A DNA stretch of 64,000 bases from Paraburkholderia rhynchosiae (lineage in GTDB: Bacteria; Pseudomonadota; Gammaproteobacteria; Burkholderiales; Burkholderiaceae). The stretch covers positions 344,430 to 408,429 of the forward strand of contig NZ_PNXY01000003.1 in assembly GCF_002879865.1 (NCBI RefSeq). Reading direction: 5' to 3'. Both the position numbers and the translations under genes were made by a program. Below, piece after piece: positions 1-10,211 of this stretch (positions are counted from its first letter, which is position 1; every line of letters starts with the position of its first letter). Under the pieces are notes generated by a model that saw nothing but the letters and a program-made list of their open reading frames with translations, did not search any database and had not been told where the DNA came from.

Positions 1-31
1 GGCAGCGCCCCGCGCGAGGGCGCCGATCCCG

Positions 32-37
32 TATAAT
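32..37 (+). promoter_or_regulatory. candidate -10 box of the alaS promoter
   Basis: A perfect TATAAT lies about 85 bases upstream of the alaS start. No good -35 hexamer is visible at the right distance in the GC-rich stretch before it, so this is a candidate only. Confidence 0.35.
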
Positions 38-122
38 CAGTCGTTTAAGAAACAAACAGTTGGCGCATCCCACGATGCCGCCGGTAGAAGTCTGGAACAG
101 TCATGACCGTCCCCCGCACGCT

Positions 123-2747
123 ATGAAAGCCGCCGAAATCCGCGAGAAATTCCTCAAGTTCTTCGAATCGAAGGGCCATACGATCGTTCGCTCGTCGAGC
201 CTTGTGCCCGGCAACGACCCGACACTGCTCTTCACCAATTCGGGAATGGTCCAGTTCAAAGATGTGTTCCTCGGCGCGGAATCGCGTCCGTATTCGCGCG
301 CCACGACCGCGCAGCGCAGCGTGCGAGCGGGCGGCAAGCACAACGATCTGGAGAACGTCGGCTACACCGCGCGTCACCATACGTTCTTCGAAATGCTGGG
401 CAACTTCTCGTTCGGCGACTACTTCAAGCGCGACGCGATCCACTACGCGTGGGAATTGCTGACGGGCGTCTACCAGTTGCCGAAAGACAAGCTCTGGGTC
501 ACGGTGTATCACGAGGACGACGAAGCGCACGACATCTGGGCGAAAGAAGTGGGCGTGCCGGTCGAGCGCATCATCCGCATTGGCGACAACAAGGGCGCGC
601 GTTACGCGTCGGACAATTTCTGGCAAATGGCCGACACCGGCCCCTGCGGCCCGTGCTCGGAAATTTTCTACGACCACGGCCCGGACGTGTGGGGCGGCCC
701 GCCGGGATCGCCGGAGGAAGACGGCGACCGCTACATCGAGATCTGGAATCTCGTGTTCATGCAGTTCAACCGCGACGCCCAGGGCAACATGACGCCGCTG
801 CCCAAGCAGTGCGTCGACACCGGCATGGGTCTCGAGCGTATCGCCGCGGTGTTGCAGCATGTGCACAGCAACTATGAGATCGACCTGTTCCAGGCGCTCA
901 TTCAGGCTGCCGCGCGCGAAACCGGCGTGAGCGATCTGACGAACAACTCGCTGAAGGTGATTGCCGATCACATCCGCGCGTGCTCGTTCCTGATCGTCGA
1001 CGGAGTGATTCCGGGCAACGAAGGACGCGGTTACGTGTTGCGCCGTATCGTGCGCCGCGCTATCCGTCACGGCTACAAGTTGGGCAAGAAGGGCTCGTTC
1101 TTCCACCGCATGGTGGCCGATCTGGTCGCGCAAATGGGCGGCGCGTATCCGGAACTGAAGGACGCGGAGCAACGCGTGACCGACGTGCTGCGCCAGGAAG
1201 AAGAGCGCTTCTTCGAGACCATCGAGCACGGCATGTCGATTCTCGAAAGCGCACTCGCCGATCTTGACGCGAAGGGCGGCAAGACGCTCGACGGCGAACT
1301 GGCGTTCAAGCTGCACGACACGTACGGGTTCCCGCTCGACCTGACGGCCGACGTGTGCCGTGAGCGCGAAGTCACCGTGGACGAAGCAGCGTTCGACGAA
1401 GCCATGGCGCGTCAGCGGGAACAGGCTCGTGCGGCCGGCAAGTTCAGAATGGCGCAAGGCCTCGAATACTGGGGCGCGAAGACCACGTTCCACGGCTACG
1501 AAGAAATCGTCTTCGACGACGCGAAGGTGACCGCGCTGTATGTGGATGGCGCATCGGTGCAGGAAGTCGCGCATGGCCAGCAGGCTGTCGTCGTGCTGGA
1601 CCACACGCCGTTCTACGCGGAATCGGGCGGCCAGGTCGGCGACCAGGGCTTGCTTGCTAACGCGAGCGTGCGCTTTGCGGTGGCCGACACGCTGAAGGTG
1701 CAGGCCGACGTCGTCGGTCATCACGGCACGCTCGAACAAGGCACGCTGAAGGTAGGCGACGTCGTCAAGGCGGAAATCGACGCGGTGCGCCGCGCGCGCA
1801 CGGCCCGCAACCATTCGGCTACGCACCTGATGCACAAGGCGCTGCGTGAAGTGCTCGGTTCGCATGTGCAGCAGAAGGGTTCGCTGGTCGATCCGGACAA
1901 GACGCGTTTCGACTTCGCGCACAACGCGCCCATGACGGATGATCAGATCCGCCGTGTCGAAGAAATCGTCAACGCCGAAGTGCTGGCGAACGCGCCGGGC
2001 ATCGTGCGCGTCATGTCGTATGACGAAGCGGTGAAGGGCGGCGCGATGGCGCTATTCGGCGAAAAGTACGGCGACGAAGTGCGCGTGCTCGATCTGGGCT
2101 TCTCGCGCGAACTGTGCGGCGGCACGCATGTGCACCGCACCGGCGACATCGGCTTTTTCAAGATCGTGATGGAAGGCGGCGTGGCGGCGGGCATTCGTCG
2201 CGTGGAAGCGATCACGGGCGACAACGCAGTGCGCTTCGTGCAGGATCTGGACGCACGCATCAATGCTGCTGCGGCCGTGCTGAAGGCGCAGCCATCCGAG
2301 CTGACACAACGCATCACGCAAGTGCAGGATCAGGTGAAGCAGCTCGAAAAAGAACTGAGCGCGCTCAAATCAAAGATGGCGTCGAGCCAGGGCGACGAAC
2401 TCGCCGGTCAGGCAATCGAAGTGGCCGGCGTGCAGGTTCTCGCCGCCACGCTCGACGGCGCGGACGTCAAGACGCTGCGCGAAACGGTCGACAAGCTCAA
2501 GGACAAGCTGAAGAGCGCGGCAATCGTGCTGGCTTCGGTCGAAGGCGGCAAGGTCAGCCTGATTGCCGGCGTGACGGCGGACGCAAGCAAGAAGGTCAAG
2601 GCGGGCGAACTGGTGAACTTCGTTGCGCAGCAGGTGGGCGGCAAGGGCGGCGGCCGGCCGGATATGGCTCAGGCCGGTGGCACCGAACCGGCGAATCTGC
2701 CTGCGGCGCTTGCCGGAGTGAAGGGCTGGGTCGAAGCGCAGCTTTGA
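123..2747 (+). CDS. alaS: alanyl-tRNA synthetase
   Basis: Charges tRNA-Ala with alanine in the cytoplasm and hydrolyses mischarged Ser/Gly-tRNA. From the ATG at 123 the product is 874 residues, close to the 876 of E. coli AlaS, and begins [10 protein letters not shown], the usual family N-terminus; an in-frame TTG at 60 would add 21 atypical residues. The class II core fills about residues 1-460. The editing domain shows the HSATH zinc/catalytic motif near residue 562 and CGGTH near 665. A coiled coil near 740-770 leads into the C-Ala domain with its GGGRPD signature near 843. All key motifs are intact. It is a stand-alone gene followed by an intergenic gap of about 245 bases before the convergent LysR gene. 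Confidence 0.97.
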   Translation: MKAAEIREKFLKFFESKGHTIVRSSSLVPGNDPTLLFTNSGMVQFKDVFLGAESRPYSRATTAQRSVRAGGKHNDLENVGYTARHHTFFEMLGNFSFGDYFKRDAIHYAWELLTGVYQLPKDKLWVTVYHEDDEAHDIWAKEVGVPVERIIRIGDNKGARYASDNFWQMADTGPCGPCSEIFYDHGPDVWGGPPGSPEEDGDRYIEIWNLVFMQFNRDAQGNMTPLPKQCVDTGMGLERIAAVLQHVHSNYEIDLFQALIQAAARETGVSDLTNNSLKVIADHIRACSFLIVDGVIPGNEGRGYVLRRIVRRAIRHGYKLGKKGSFFHRMVADLVAQMGGAYPELKDAEQRVTDVLRQEEERFFETIEHGMSILESALADLDAKGGKTLDGELAFKLHDTYGFPLDLTADVCREREVTVDEAAFDEAMARQREQARAAGKFRMAQGLEYWGAKTTFHGYEEIVFDDAKVTALYVDGASVQEVAHGQQAVVVLDHTPFYAESGGQVGDQGLLANASVRFAVADTLKVQADVVGHHGTLEQGTLKVGDVVKAEIDAVRRARTARNHSATHLMHKALREVLGSHVQQKGSLVDPDKTRFDFAHNAPMTDDQIRRVEEIVNAEVLANAPGIVRVMSYDEAVKGGAMALFGEKYGDEVRVLDLGFSRELCGGTHVHRTGDIGFFKIVMEGGVAAGIRRVEAITGDNAVRFVQDLDARINAAAAVLKAQPSELTQRITQVQDQVKQLEKELSALKSKMASSQGDELAGQAIEVAGVQVLAATLDGADVKTLRETVDKLKDKLKSAAIVLASVEGGKVSLIAGVTADASKKVKAGELVNFVAQQVGGKGGGRPDMAQAGGTEPANLPAALAGVKGWVEAQL

Positions 2748-2993
2748 TCGGGGTTTGAGCCGGCGGCTGAAATTGGCCGGACTGGCTTGGAGCGGGCCGG
2801 AACCGCTCCGCGCAAGCTGCAGCGGACTGATAGGGCCACGCCAGGCGCCAGGTTGTAGGCGCGTCGCGTGGCTCTAAGTTTTTGCGCCCCCGTTTGGGCC
2901 GCCACTCGCGGGCCTCGTCCGAGCATTGCGCGTCGACCAGAGCTTCAGTTGTTCGTTCGAAACTGCCGCAAACCCCCAGCCTCGCAGCGAAGG

Positions 2994-3986
2994 TCAAGCG
3001 ACGTCAGCGCCCACGCCCGCCCGAATTCTCGCATCTGCGTCCGCACCCAGGTTCACCGTCTCCGCCAGAGTCCCCGCATTCTCCTGCCCCACGAGCGTCT
3101 CCTTCAGCGCATTGAGCGCCGACGAGAAATGCCCGCGTCGCCAGATAAGCAGCGTTTCCACTGCGCCGATATCCGGCAACTCATGAACCGCGATGTTGCT
3201 CGCATCGGCTTGCAGTCCCAACACCGACCGGGGCGCCACCGCGACGCCCGCGCCTGCGGCCACACACGCCACAATCGCGTGATAGGAGCCCAGTTCCAGC
3301 ACCCGCGCCGGTCTCACGCCATGCTCCAGATACCATTTCTCAATATAGGCCCGGTAAGCGCAGCCGCGTTCGAACGCAACCAGCGTAGACAGCGCGATGT
3401 CGCGCACTTCACGAATCGGCCGATGCCCGCGCGGCGTCAGCATCACCAGTTCTTCCCTGAAGACCGGCACCGTCTCGAACAATTCACCGAGCGTCGCCGG
3501 GTTCAGCGGCGTCGCCACTAGCGCGGCGTCCACTTCGAATTCGCGCACCCGCTCGATCAGCTTGCCGGTCGTTCCCGTCTCGAGTTCCAGCGCGACGTCA
3601 GGCCATTGCTGGTGATACCGCGCGAGCAATCCAGGCAGACGCGTTGCCGCGACGCTTTCCATGGTGCCCAACCGCAGGCGTCCACTCGGCCGATCGGCGC
3701 GCACCGCATGGCGAGCCTCGTCGGCGAGAGCCAGCAGCCGTTCGGCGTAGGGCAGAAGCGTCTCGCCGGCGGGCGTTAGCACGAGGCGCCGTCCGTCGCG
3801 GATAAAAAGGTCGGCGCCCAGTTGCTCTTCAAGCTGCTTGATGCGCGTCGTCACGTTCGATTGCACGCGGTTGAGCTTCGCAGCGGCGCGCGTCACGCCG
3901 TTTTCCCGCACGACAGCCCGAAAAATCGTCAAGGCGGCCAGATCCACGATTCTCTCCCGGCGATGGATGGTATCCAAATTATTCAT
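2994..3986 (-). CDS. LysR-family transcriptional regulator
   Basis: DNA-binding regulator with the LysR layout. An N-terminal winged helix-turn-helix covers about residues 16-75 (DLAALTIFRAVV, then GVTRAAAKLNRVQSNVTTRI), a linker helix follows, and an effector-binding domain starts near residue 100 (LRLGTMESVAATRLPGLLARY). I place the start at the ATG at 3986 (330 residues); longer frames reach 4130 but the extra sequence is not conserved-looking. It is divergent from an MFS transporter gene whose start is 124 bases away, the classic arrangement of a LysR activator with its target, so it probably controls that transporter. The inducer is unknown. Confidence 0.9.
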   Translation of the reverse strand: MNNLDTIHRRERIVDLAALTIFRAVVRENGVTRAAAKLNRVQSNVTTRIKQLEEQLGADLFIRDGRRLVLTPAGETLLPYAERLLALADEARHAVRADRPSGRLRLGTMESVAATRLPGLLARYHQQWPDVALELETGTTGKLIERVREFEVDAALVATPLNPATLGELFETVPVFREELVMLTPRGHRPIREVRDIALSTLVAFERGCAYRAYIEKWYLEHGVRPARVLELGSYHAIVACVAAGAGVAVAPRSVLGLQADASNIAVHELPDIGAVETLLIWRRGHFSSALNALKETLVGQENAGTLAETVNLGADADARIRAGVGADVA

Positions 3987-4110
3987 TTTCCATGATTGGA
4001 TCGTCAAGCTAATATGAACTGGACGCGGATCACGAACGGCCCGGCGGGCCGCATCGACCGCGGTTTCCAGCGCGCGGCATTCGCCCGCGCTTTCCTTTGA
4101 ATGGCCGCTC

Positions 4111-5553
4111 ATGAACGATCTCGCTTCCAAAGTTCAACGCATATCCGCTGAACCGCACGCCGCCTCGCGTGCAGCGCTAGCGTGCATGGTGACGCTGGCC
4201 GTCGCGCTCGGCGTCGGGCGTTTTGCCTTCACGCCGCTATTGCCACTGATGCTCCACGGCGGCGCGTTCGGTCAGCCGCCGATCGACATCCAGCATGGCG
4301 GCTGGCTCGCGTCGTTCAATTACGCGGGCTACTTTGTCGGCGCGCTCACCTGCGCGGCGCTGCGCATCGAGCCGGCGCGAATCGTGCGCATGGGGCTCGT
4401 GCTGACGGTTCTGTTGACGCTGGCAATGGGCGTCACGAGTCAATTCTGGGTGTGGGCGGCGGTGCGCTTCATCGCCGGGGCGGTCAGCGCGTGGACTTTC
4501 GTTTTCGCTTCGCAGTGGGGCTTGCGGCGACTCGCGGAGCTCGGTCAGCCCGCGTGGGGCGGCGTGATTTATACGGGGCCGGGCGTGGGCATCGTCGCGA
4601 CGGGATTGCTGGTCAGCGCGGCGGGCGGTTACGGCGCGACGGCGGGATGGATCGGCTTCGGCCTGATCTCGGCAGTTCTGACTGTGGCGGTCTGGCCGGC
4701 GTTCGATACGGCGTCCCGTTCCCATTCTCATGCCATGAGCGCGGGCGTCGCCGCAAGCCGTTCCGTCGAAGCCAAAACCAGAGCAGATTCCATAAACGAG
4801 AACGCCGGGGGCAAATCGTTCGGAGTGGAACAACCTGGCGCCGGCCAACCGACCGACCGCCCACGCACCGCGACCGGCTTTTCCGCCTCGAGCCCAACGG
4901 CGCCAAACAGATCTTTCACCGCAATCCCAAACACCGCAACGCCAAACACAGCGACCGATGACCCCGTCCACCACCGCACCGACGCCTTCTGGCTGATCCT
5001 CCTCTACGGCATTCCCGGTTTCGGCTACATCATCACCGCGACGTTTCTGCCGGTGATCGCGCGCCATGCGCTGCCCGGCTCGCCGTGGCCCGATCTGTTC
5101 TGGCCGATGTTCGGCGCGGCGCTGGTCGTCGGTGCATTGCTGGCCGCGCGCCTGCCGCTGCATTGGGACAACCGCGTGCTGCTGGCCGGCTGCTACGTGC
5201 TGCAAGCGTGCGGCATCGCGCTTGGCATCGTCTGGCCGACGGCGGGCGGTTTCTCGCTCGGAAGCATTCTGATCGGCGTGCCGTTCACCGCGATCACGCT
5301 GTTCGCGATGCGTGAGGCGCGGCGTCTGCGCGGCGACGACGCGGCCGGTCTGATGGGTTACGCGACGGCCGCCTACGGCCTCGGTCAGATCGTCGGGCCG
5401 CTGGTCGCTGCGCCGATCGCCGCGCACACCGGCTCTTTTTCTCCGTCATTGTGGCTGGCGGCGGGCGCGCTGGTGGCCGGCGCGGCCGGCCTGATCGTGG
5501 TCGCGCGGATGCCTCGTGGCCGTGGCCGCATGCCGGATTGCGGCTGCGGTTGA
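4111..5553 (+). CDS. YbfB/YjiJ-family MFS transporter
   Basis: Predicted inner-membrane permease of the major facilitator superfamily, 480 residues. The N-terminal half has the YbfB/YjiJ signature (VALGVGRFAFTPLLPLML around residues 32-49) and about six hydrophobic helices; the second half resumes at residue ~290 (AFWLILLYGIPGFGYIITA) with six more. The central cytoplasmic loop (about residues 205-288) is unusually long, hydrophilic and low-complexity, with an NTATPNTAT repeat, and looks like an insertion or expansion rather than a domain. The substrate is not predictable from sequence. It is divergent from the LysR gene at 2994-3986, which likely regulates it. Confidence 0.88.
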   Translation: MNDLASKVQRISAEPHAASRAALACMVTLAVALGVGRFAFTPLLPLMLHGGAFGQPPIDIQHGGWLASFNYAGYFVGALTCAALRIEPARIVRMGLVLTVLLTLAMGVTSQFWVWAAVRFIAGAVSAWTFVFASQWGLRRLAELGQPAWGGVIYTGPGVGIVATGLLVSAAGGYGATAGWIGFGLISAVLTVAVWPAFDTASRSHSHAMSAGVAASRSVEAKTRADSINENAGGKSFGVEQPGAGQPTDRPRTATGFSASSPTAPNRSFTAIPNTATPNTATDDPVHHRTDAFWLILLYGIPGFGYIITATFLPVIARHALPGSPWPDLFWPMFGAALVVGALLAARLPLHWDNRVLLAGCYVLQACGIALGIVWPTAGGFSLGSILIGVPFTAITLFAMREARRLRGDDAAGLMGYATAAYGLGQIVGPLVAAPIAAHTGSFSPSLWLAAGALVAGAAGLIVVARMPRGRGRMPDCGCG

Positions 5554-5687
5554 CCGTCCGCGAACGGTCCGCCGTGGCGGCGCCAAAGGCGCCTCGCCGC
5601 AATCGAAAAACAAATCACGCACGGGCGCACTAAAATGACCGCTTTCCGTCATCCCCCGCGCGTCTGTCGCCGGCCGCGCCGCCCGCC

Positions 5688-6719
5688 ATGCAACATTTCG
5701 CGTCCGACAACTATGCCGGCATCTGTCCTGAAGCGCTTGACGCGCTGATCGCCGCCAATAACAGCGGCCACGAACCGGCCTATGGCGACGACTCGTGGAC
5801 CAACCAGGTATGCGACCGTCTGCGCGAACTGTTTCAGACCGACTGCGAAGTGTTCTTCGTGTTCAACGGTACGGCGGCCAATTCGCTCGCGCTCGCGTCG
5901 CTGTGCCAGTCGTACCACTCGGTGATCTGCCATGAACTGGCGCACATCGAAACCGACGAATGCGGCGGCCCGGAATTCTTCTCCGGCGGCTCGAAGCTGC
6001 TGACGGCGCCGGGCATCGGCGGCAAGCTCACGCCGGATGCGATCGAAGCGGTCGTCACGCGGCGCGCCGACATCCACTACCCGAAGCCCAAGGTCGTGAC
6101 GCTGACGCAGTCGACGGAAGTCGGCACCGTCTACAGCGTCGAGGAAGTGCGGGCGATTGCGGCAATCGCAAAGCGGCATCATCTGAAGGTGCATATGGAC
6201 GGGGCGCGCTTTGCGAATGCGGTGGCCGCGCTGGACGTGCATCCGTCCGAGATCACATGGCGTGCGGGCGTCGATGTGCTGTGTTTCGGCGGCACCAAGA
6301 ACGGCTTGCCGGTGGGCGAGGCGGTGGTGTTCTTCGACCGGGCGCTTGCCGACGACTTCGCCTACCGTCTGAAGCAGGCCGGCCAGCTCGCCTCCAAAAT
6401 GCGCTTCATTTCCGCGCCGTGGCTCGGCCTGCTCCACAACGACGTCTGGCTGCGCAACGCGCGTCACGCGAACGCGATGGCGCAACTGCTGCAAACGCGG
6501 TTGCAGGAAATTCCCGGCGTGAGCATCATGTTTCCGCGCGAGTCGAACGCGGTCTTTGCGCAATTGCCCGCGCAAGCCGCAAAGGCGATGCGCACGCGCG
6601 GCTGGAAATTCTACGAGTTCATCGGCGCGGGCGGATGCCGGTTGATGTGCGCATGGGACACGCAGCCGGAAACGGTCGAGCGTTTCGCCGCCGAAGTGCG
6701 GGACTTGTGCGCAGCGTAA
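5688..6719 (+). CDS. ltaE: low-specificity L-threonine aldolase family protein
   Basis: PLP enzyme of the beta-eliminating lyase/threonine aldolase fold, 343 residues. It is expected to cleave L-threonine or L-allo-threonine to glycine and acetaldehyde. Visible features are the N-terminal FASDNYAGICPEAL, the phosphate-binding NGTAANSLAL near residues 62-71, the HMDGAR motif near residue 168, and the PLP-lysine motif FGGTKNG near residue 203. It lacks the arrangement of larger fold-type I aminotransferases. It starts at ATG 5688 and lies alone between the MFS gene and the NUDIX gene in the same direction. Substrate stereospecificity cannot be told from sequence. Confidence 0.88.
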   Translation: MQHFASDNYAGICPEALDALIAANNSGHEPAYGDDSWTNQVCDRLRELFQTDCEVFFVFNGTAANSLALASLCQSYHSVICHELAHIETDECGGPEFFSGGSKLLTAPGIGGKLTPDAIEAVVTRRADIHYPKPKVVTLTQSTEVGTVYSVEEVRAIAAIAKRHHLKVHMDGARFANAVAALDVHPSEITWRAGVDVLCFGGTKNGLPVGEAVVFFDRALADDFAYRLKQAGQLASKMRFISAPWLGLLHNDVWLRNARHANAMAQLLQTRLQEIPGVSIMFPRESNAVFAQLPAQAAKAMRTRGWKFYEFIGAGGCRLMCAWDTQPETVERFAAEVRDLCAA

Positions 6720-6826
6720 CATTGCGTCCACCGTGCAAGCCCCGAGACCGCAAGACCGTGAGACCGTGACACCGCCAGCGCGCCGCGCCGACCGCCGATA
6801 AAGACAGAACCCACAAGCCACTCGCC

Positions 6827-7357
6827 ATGACCGAATTCCGATTTTGTCCCCGCTGTTCGACGCCGTTGACCGAGCGCGCCGACGCCGAGCATGAAGGTGG
6901 GCGCATCCGCCAGACCTGTCCCGATGCGGAATGCGGCTACGTCCACTGGAACAATCCATTGCCGGTGGTCGCGGCGATCGTCGAGTACGAAGGCAAGATC
7001 TTGCTGGCGCGCAACGCCGCGTGGGCGGAAGGCGTGTTTGCGCTGATCACGGGCTTCCTCGAAAACGGCGAGACGCCGGAAGAGGGCATTGCCCGCGAGG
7101 TGTGGGAGGAGACGTCGCTGCATGCGGAGTCGGTCGAACTGATCGGCGTGTACGAGTTCATTCGCAACAATGAACTGATCGTCGCGTATCACGTGAAGGC
7201 ACATGGCACCATTTCGCTGTCGCCCGAGTTGCTCGAATACCGGCTGGTCGAGCCGGCCAAGCTGCGGCCCTGGCGCGCGGGTACCGGTCAGGCGCTCGGC
7301 GAATGGATGCGGCGGCGCGGCTTGCCGTTCGAGTTCGTCGACAAGCCGGGGCAGTGA
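6827..7357 (+). CDS. NUDIX hydrolase with N-terminal zinc ribbon
   Basis: Predicted nucleoside-diphosphate-linked pyrophosphohydrolase, 176 residues. The N-terminus carries a four-cysteine zinc ribbon (CPRC at residues 7-10 and a second CPDAEC pair near 32-37), as in NudC-like and related NUDIX proteins. The NUDIX box reads GFLENGETPEEGIAREVWEE around residues 79-98, matching the metal-binding GX5EX7REUXEE pattern. It is shorter than full NudC (about 257 residues in E. coli) and lacks that N-terminal domain, so NADH or deNADding activity is not assured; a broad housecleaning role is equally likely. Confidence 0.88.
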   Translation: MTEFRFCPRCSTPLTERADAEHEGGRIRQTCPDAECGYVHWNNPLPVVAAIVEYEGKILLARNAAWAEGVFALITGFLENGETPEEGIAREVWEETSLHAESVELIGVYEFIRNNELIVAYHVKAHGTISLSPELLEYRLVEPAKLRPWRAGTGQALGEWMRRRGLPFEFVDKPGQ

Positions 7358-7485
7358 GCGGGTGGGAGCCGCGTTCGTCGATTGACAGGTCCGAGCCATG
7401 CCTATGACCTCGGCGAACGAAAAGCGCCGCAAAGTCACGCTATAACTCGCAAGCCCAACATTTACACCCGTTCGAGCCCACGCCT

Positions 7486-7941
7486 ATGTCCAAACCCGCG
7501 CCCACTGCACGAAGCTCGTACCCGCACTTCCTCGCGATCACCACACGCTGGATGGATAACGACGTCTACGGTCACGTGAACAATGTCGTCTATTACAGCT
7601 ACTTCGATACCGTGGTGAACGAGTATCTGATCCGCACGGGCGTGCTCGACTTCGAGCGCGGCGCGACCATCGGGCTCGTGGCCGAGACGCACTGCAACTA
7701 CTTCGCGCCGCTGGTCTTCCCGGATCGAGTCGATGCGGGCTTGCGTGTATCGCGGCTCGGCACATCGAGCGTGCGCTACGAAGTCGGGCTTTTCAAGGAA
7801 GGCGACGAACACGCGGCCGCGCAAGGCCACTTCGTGCATGTGTACGTGGACCGCGTCACGCGCCGCCCGGTGAGCTTGCCCGACGGATTGCGCGCGGCGC
7901 TCGAGCCGCTTAACGTCGCAACGGACCAGGCGGCGGACTAG
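7486..7941 (+). CDS. acyl-CoA thioesterase (4HBT hotdog family)
   Basis: Hotdog-fold thioesterase of 151 residues that would hydrolyse an acyl-CoA to acid plus CoA. The active-site region [20 protein letters not shown] (about residues 22-41) is the 4-hydroxybenzoyl-CoA thioesterase/YbgC type, with the conserved aspartate followed by GHVNN. Its stop is only four bases before the GTG start of livH, so it is probably cotranscribed with the branched-chain-type ABC transporter genes downstream. That suggests the imported substrate is an organic or aromatic acid that passes through a CoA ester. The physiological acyl group is unknown. Confidence 0.87.
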   Translation: MSKPAPTARSSYPHFLAITTRWMDNDVYGHVNNVVYYSYFDTVVNEYLIRTGVLDFERGATIGLVAETHCNYFAPLVFPDRVDAGLRVSRLGTSSVRYEVGLFKEGDEHAAAQGHFVHVYVDRVTRRPVSLPDGLRAALEPLNVATDQAAD

Positions 7942-7945
7942 CCAC

Positions 7946-8884
7946 GTGCAGTCGTTCGTCATCAATCTGCTCAACGGAATCAGCTACGGCCTGCTGCTGT
8001 TCATGCTGTCGGCCGGCTTGACGTTGATCTTCAGCATGCTCGGCGTGCTGAATTTTGCGCACGCGAGCTTCTACATGCTCGGCGCTTACGTCGGTTATTC
8101 GGTGGCCGCGCGCGCCGGGTTCTGGAGCGCGCTCGTGGTCGCACCGCTCGTCGTCGGTTTGATCGGCGCGGCGCTGGAGCGCTGGCTGTTGCGCCGCGTG
8201 CGAAGTCACGGGCATCTCGCCGAGTTGTTGCTGACCTTCGGCGCCGCCTACGTGCTCGGCGAACTCGTCAAGCTCGGCTGGGGCTTGAACCCGCTCGGCG
8301 CGAGCGTGCCGGCCGCGCTTGACGGCCCTCTCTTCACGCTTTACGGCGCGACGTTCGCGCGTTACCGCGCGTTCATGATGGCGGTGTCGCTCGTCATGCT
8401 CGCGGCGCTATACGCGGTGCTGCGCGTGTCGAAGGCGGGGCTCATCGTGCGCGCGGCGCTCACACATCCGAGCGCTGTCGAAGCGCTCGGCCACAATGTG
8501 CCGCGCGTCTTTACCGGCGTGTTTTCGGCGGGCACCGCGCTTGCCGCACTGGCCGGCGTGATCGGCGCGCCGCTCTCCGTAATCGAACCTGCAATGGCCG
8601 AATCGCTCGGCTCCATCGTGTTCGTGGTAGTCGTGATCGGCGGGCCAGGTTCGTTGGGGGGCGCGCTGGTTGCGTCGCTGCTGATCGGCTGCGTGCAGAC
8701 GCTGGCGGTTGCAAGCGACGTCTCGCTCGGCGACGTGCTCGCCACCTTCGACGCTTCGCTGCCGCGCGAATGGGACACGCTGACGCTCGCGCAACTGGCG
8801 CCGCTGATTCCTTATCTGCTGCTCGTCGCGATGCTCGCGCTGCGCCCGCGCGGACTGTTCGGCCGGCGCGACGACCATGCGTGA
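7946..8884 (+). CDS. livH: branched-chain amino acid-type ABC transporter permease LivH
   Basis: Inner-membrane permease of the LivH type, 312 residues, starting at a GTG four bases after the thioesterase gene. It has the typical LivH opening QSFVINLLNGISYGLLLFML and the conserved stretch LTLIFSMLGVLNFAHASFYMLGAY (about residues 27-50), with about eight hydrophobic helices. It pairs with LivM, LivG and LivF encoded next, each start overlapping the preceding stop, so this is one translationally coupled operon. The family imports branched-chain amino acids, amides or organic acids; the substrate here is open. Confidence 0.92.
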   Translation: MQSFVINLLNGISYGLLLFMLSAGLTLIFSMLGVLNFAHASFYMLGAYVGYSVAARAGFWSALVVAPLVVGLIGAALERWLLRRVRSHGHLAELLLTFGAAYVLGELVKLGWGLNPLGASVPAALDGPLFTLYGATFARYRAFMMAVSLVMLAALYAVLRVSKAGLIVRAALTHPSAVEALGHNVPRVFTGVFSAGTALAALAGVIGAPLSVIEPAMAESLGSIVFVVVVIGGPGSLGGALVASLLIGCVQTLAVASDVSLGDVLATFDASLPREWDTLTLAQLAPLIPYLLLVAMLALRPRGLFGRRDDHA

Positions 8885-10211
8885 ACTGTTCAAACCGGCG
8901 GACTCACAAGTGTCGCCAGAGCCGAGCACGCGGCGCTCACGCGCGATGTGGCATGCGCTCGCGCCGTGGCTCGCGCTAATCTTGCTGCTCGCGGTGCCAC
9001 CTTTTATCTGGCGCCAAAGCTGGCTGCTCGCCTATCTCGCACAGACCGCGACGATGATCGTCTTCGCGCTCTCCTACAACCTGCTGCTCGGTGAAGCGGG
9101 ACTGCTGTCGTTCGGACACGCGGCTTATTCCGGCCTCGGCGCATTGATTGCCGCGCAGGTGTTCAATCATCGCGGCGTGCCGCTGGTATTGCTGCCGTTG
9201 ATAGGCGGAACCGGCGCCGCGTTGTGCGGAGCGCTGCTCGGATTCATATCGACGCGCCGGGCCGGCACCGCCTTCGCGATGATCACACTCGGCATCGGCG
9301 AACTCGTGTCGGCAGCCGCGTGGACATTGCCCGACTGGTTCGGCGGCGAGGCGGGCGTCGCGATCGATCGTGCGAGTGGGCCCTTGCTCGGCAACTGGAC
9401 TTTCAGCCCGGCCCGCGAGGCTTATACGCTCATCGCGCTGTGGTGCCTGCTCGCTTGCGCAGCGATGTTCGCGTTGTCGCGCACGCCGTTCATGCGCCTT
9501 GCCAATGCAGTGCGCGACAATCCGGCGCGCGCTGCGGCGATCGGCTGCTATCCGCGCCGCATTCGCTATTGCGCGGTGGTGATGTCGGCGTTTTTTGCGG
9601 GCGTTGCGGGCACGCTTGCGCTCATCAACGTCGAACTGGTGTCGACCGAAAGCGTGAGCATGGTGCGCTCCGGTTCGGTGCTGATTGCAGCGGTGATCGG
9701 CGGTGCGGGCGCATTTTTCGGGCCGGTCGTGGGCGCGGTCGTACTGACGTTTTTCAGCGTCGCGGTGGCCAGCGTCACGCGTGCCTGGCTCTTCTATCTG
9801 GGGCTGTTCTTTATCGTAATCGTGGTGGCCTCGCCGGATGGAATCGCCGGCTTCGTGCAGCGGCATACGGCACGCGTTGCGCGATACGGGTGGCGTCGGT
9901 GCCGCGTCGTCTATTTGAGCGGCACGGCCGCGACGTTGCTGTGGGCCGCCGCCGTGGTGCTCGCCGTGCAATGGACGTACGCCGTGCAATTCGGCGTGGA
10001 CGAGGGCGCGGCGCTGCGTGTTGTCGGGGCGCGTGCGTTTGCGTCGGGTGCGTCGGTTATGTCGTTTGTAGTGTCGTCGCCGTTGCGGCTCGGCATCGTG
10101 CTATCGATGCTCGCCGTGTCCGGCACGCTGGCGGCGCTGTACACGTCGCGCGCGCAAAGACGCCTCGTGGCCCATGCTCGCGCGATTCCCAATGCCGGAG
10201 ACACGCAATGA
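8877..10211 (+). CDS. livM: branched-chain amino acid-type ABC transporter permease LivM, C-terminally extended
   Basis: Second membrane subunit, 444 residues, overlapping livH by eight bases. The LivM core (about residues 25-325) shows the hallmark FALSYNLLLGEAGLLSFGHA and later VIGGAGAFFGPVVGAVVL. LivM proteins of this size class usually end near residue 320-350. Here a further ~115 residues follow, containing two extra hydrophobic segments (about 344-362 and 392-412) and a basic tail. The extension has no motif I recognise. The gene is followed by livG with a 4-base ATGA overlap. Confidence 0.9.
   Translation: MRELFKPADSQVSPEPSTRRSRAMWHALAPWLALILLLAVPPFIWRQSWLLAYLAQTATMIVFALSYNLLLGEAGLLSFGHAAYSGLGALIAAQVFNHRGVPLVLLPLIGGTGAALCGALLGFISTRRAGTAFAMITLGIGELVSAAAWTLPDWFGGEAGVAIDRASGPLLGNWTFSPAREAYTLIALWCLLACAAMFALSRTPFMRLANAVRDNPARAAAIGCYPRRIRYCAVVMSAFFAGVAGTLALINVELVSTESVSMVRSGSVLIAAVIGGAGAFFGPVVGAVVLTFFSVAVASVTRAWLFYLGLFFIVIVVASPDGIAGFVQRHTARVARYGWRRCRVVYLSGTAATLLWAAAVVLAVQWTYAVQFGVDEGAALRVVGARAFASGASVMSFVVSSPLRLGIVLSMLAVSGTLAALYTSRAQRRLVAHARAIPNAGDTQ

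Noticed and set aside
45..1922. 625-codon open frame on the minus strand opposite alaS
   Set aside because: Antisense shadow of a highly conserved gene in high-GC DNA; its translation is Arg/His-rich with no recognisable domain.
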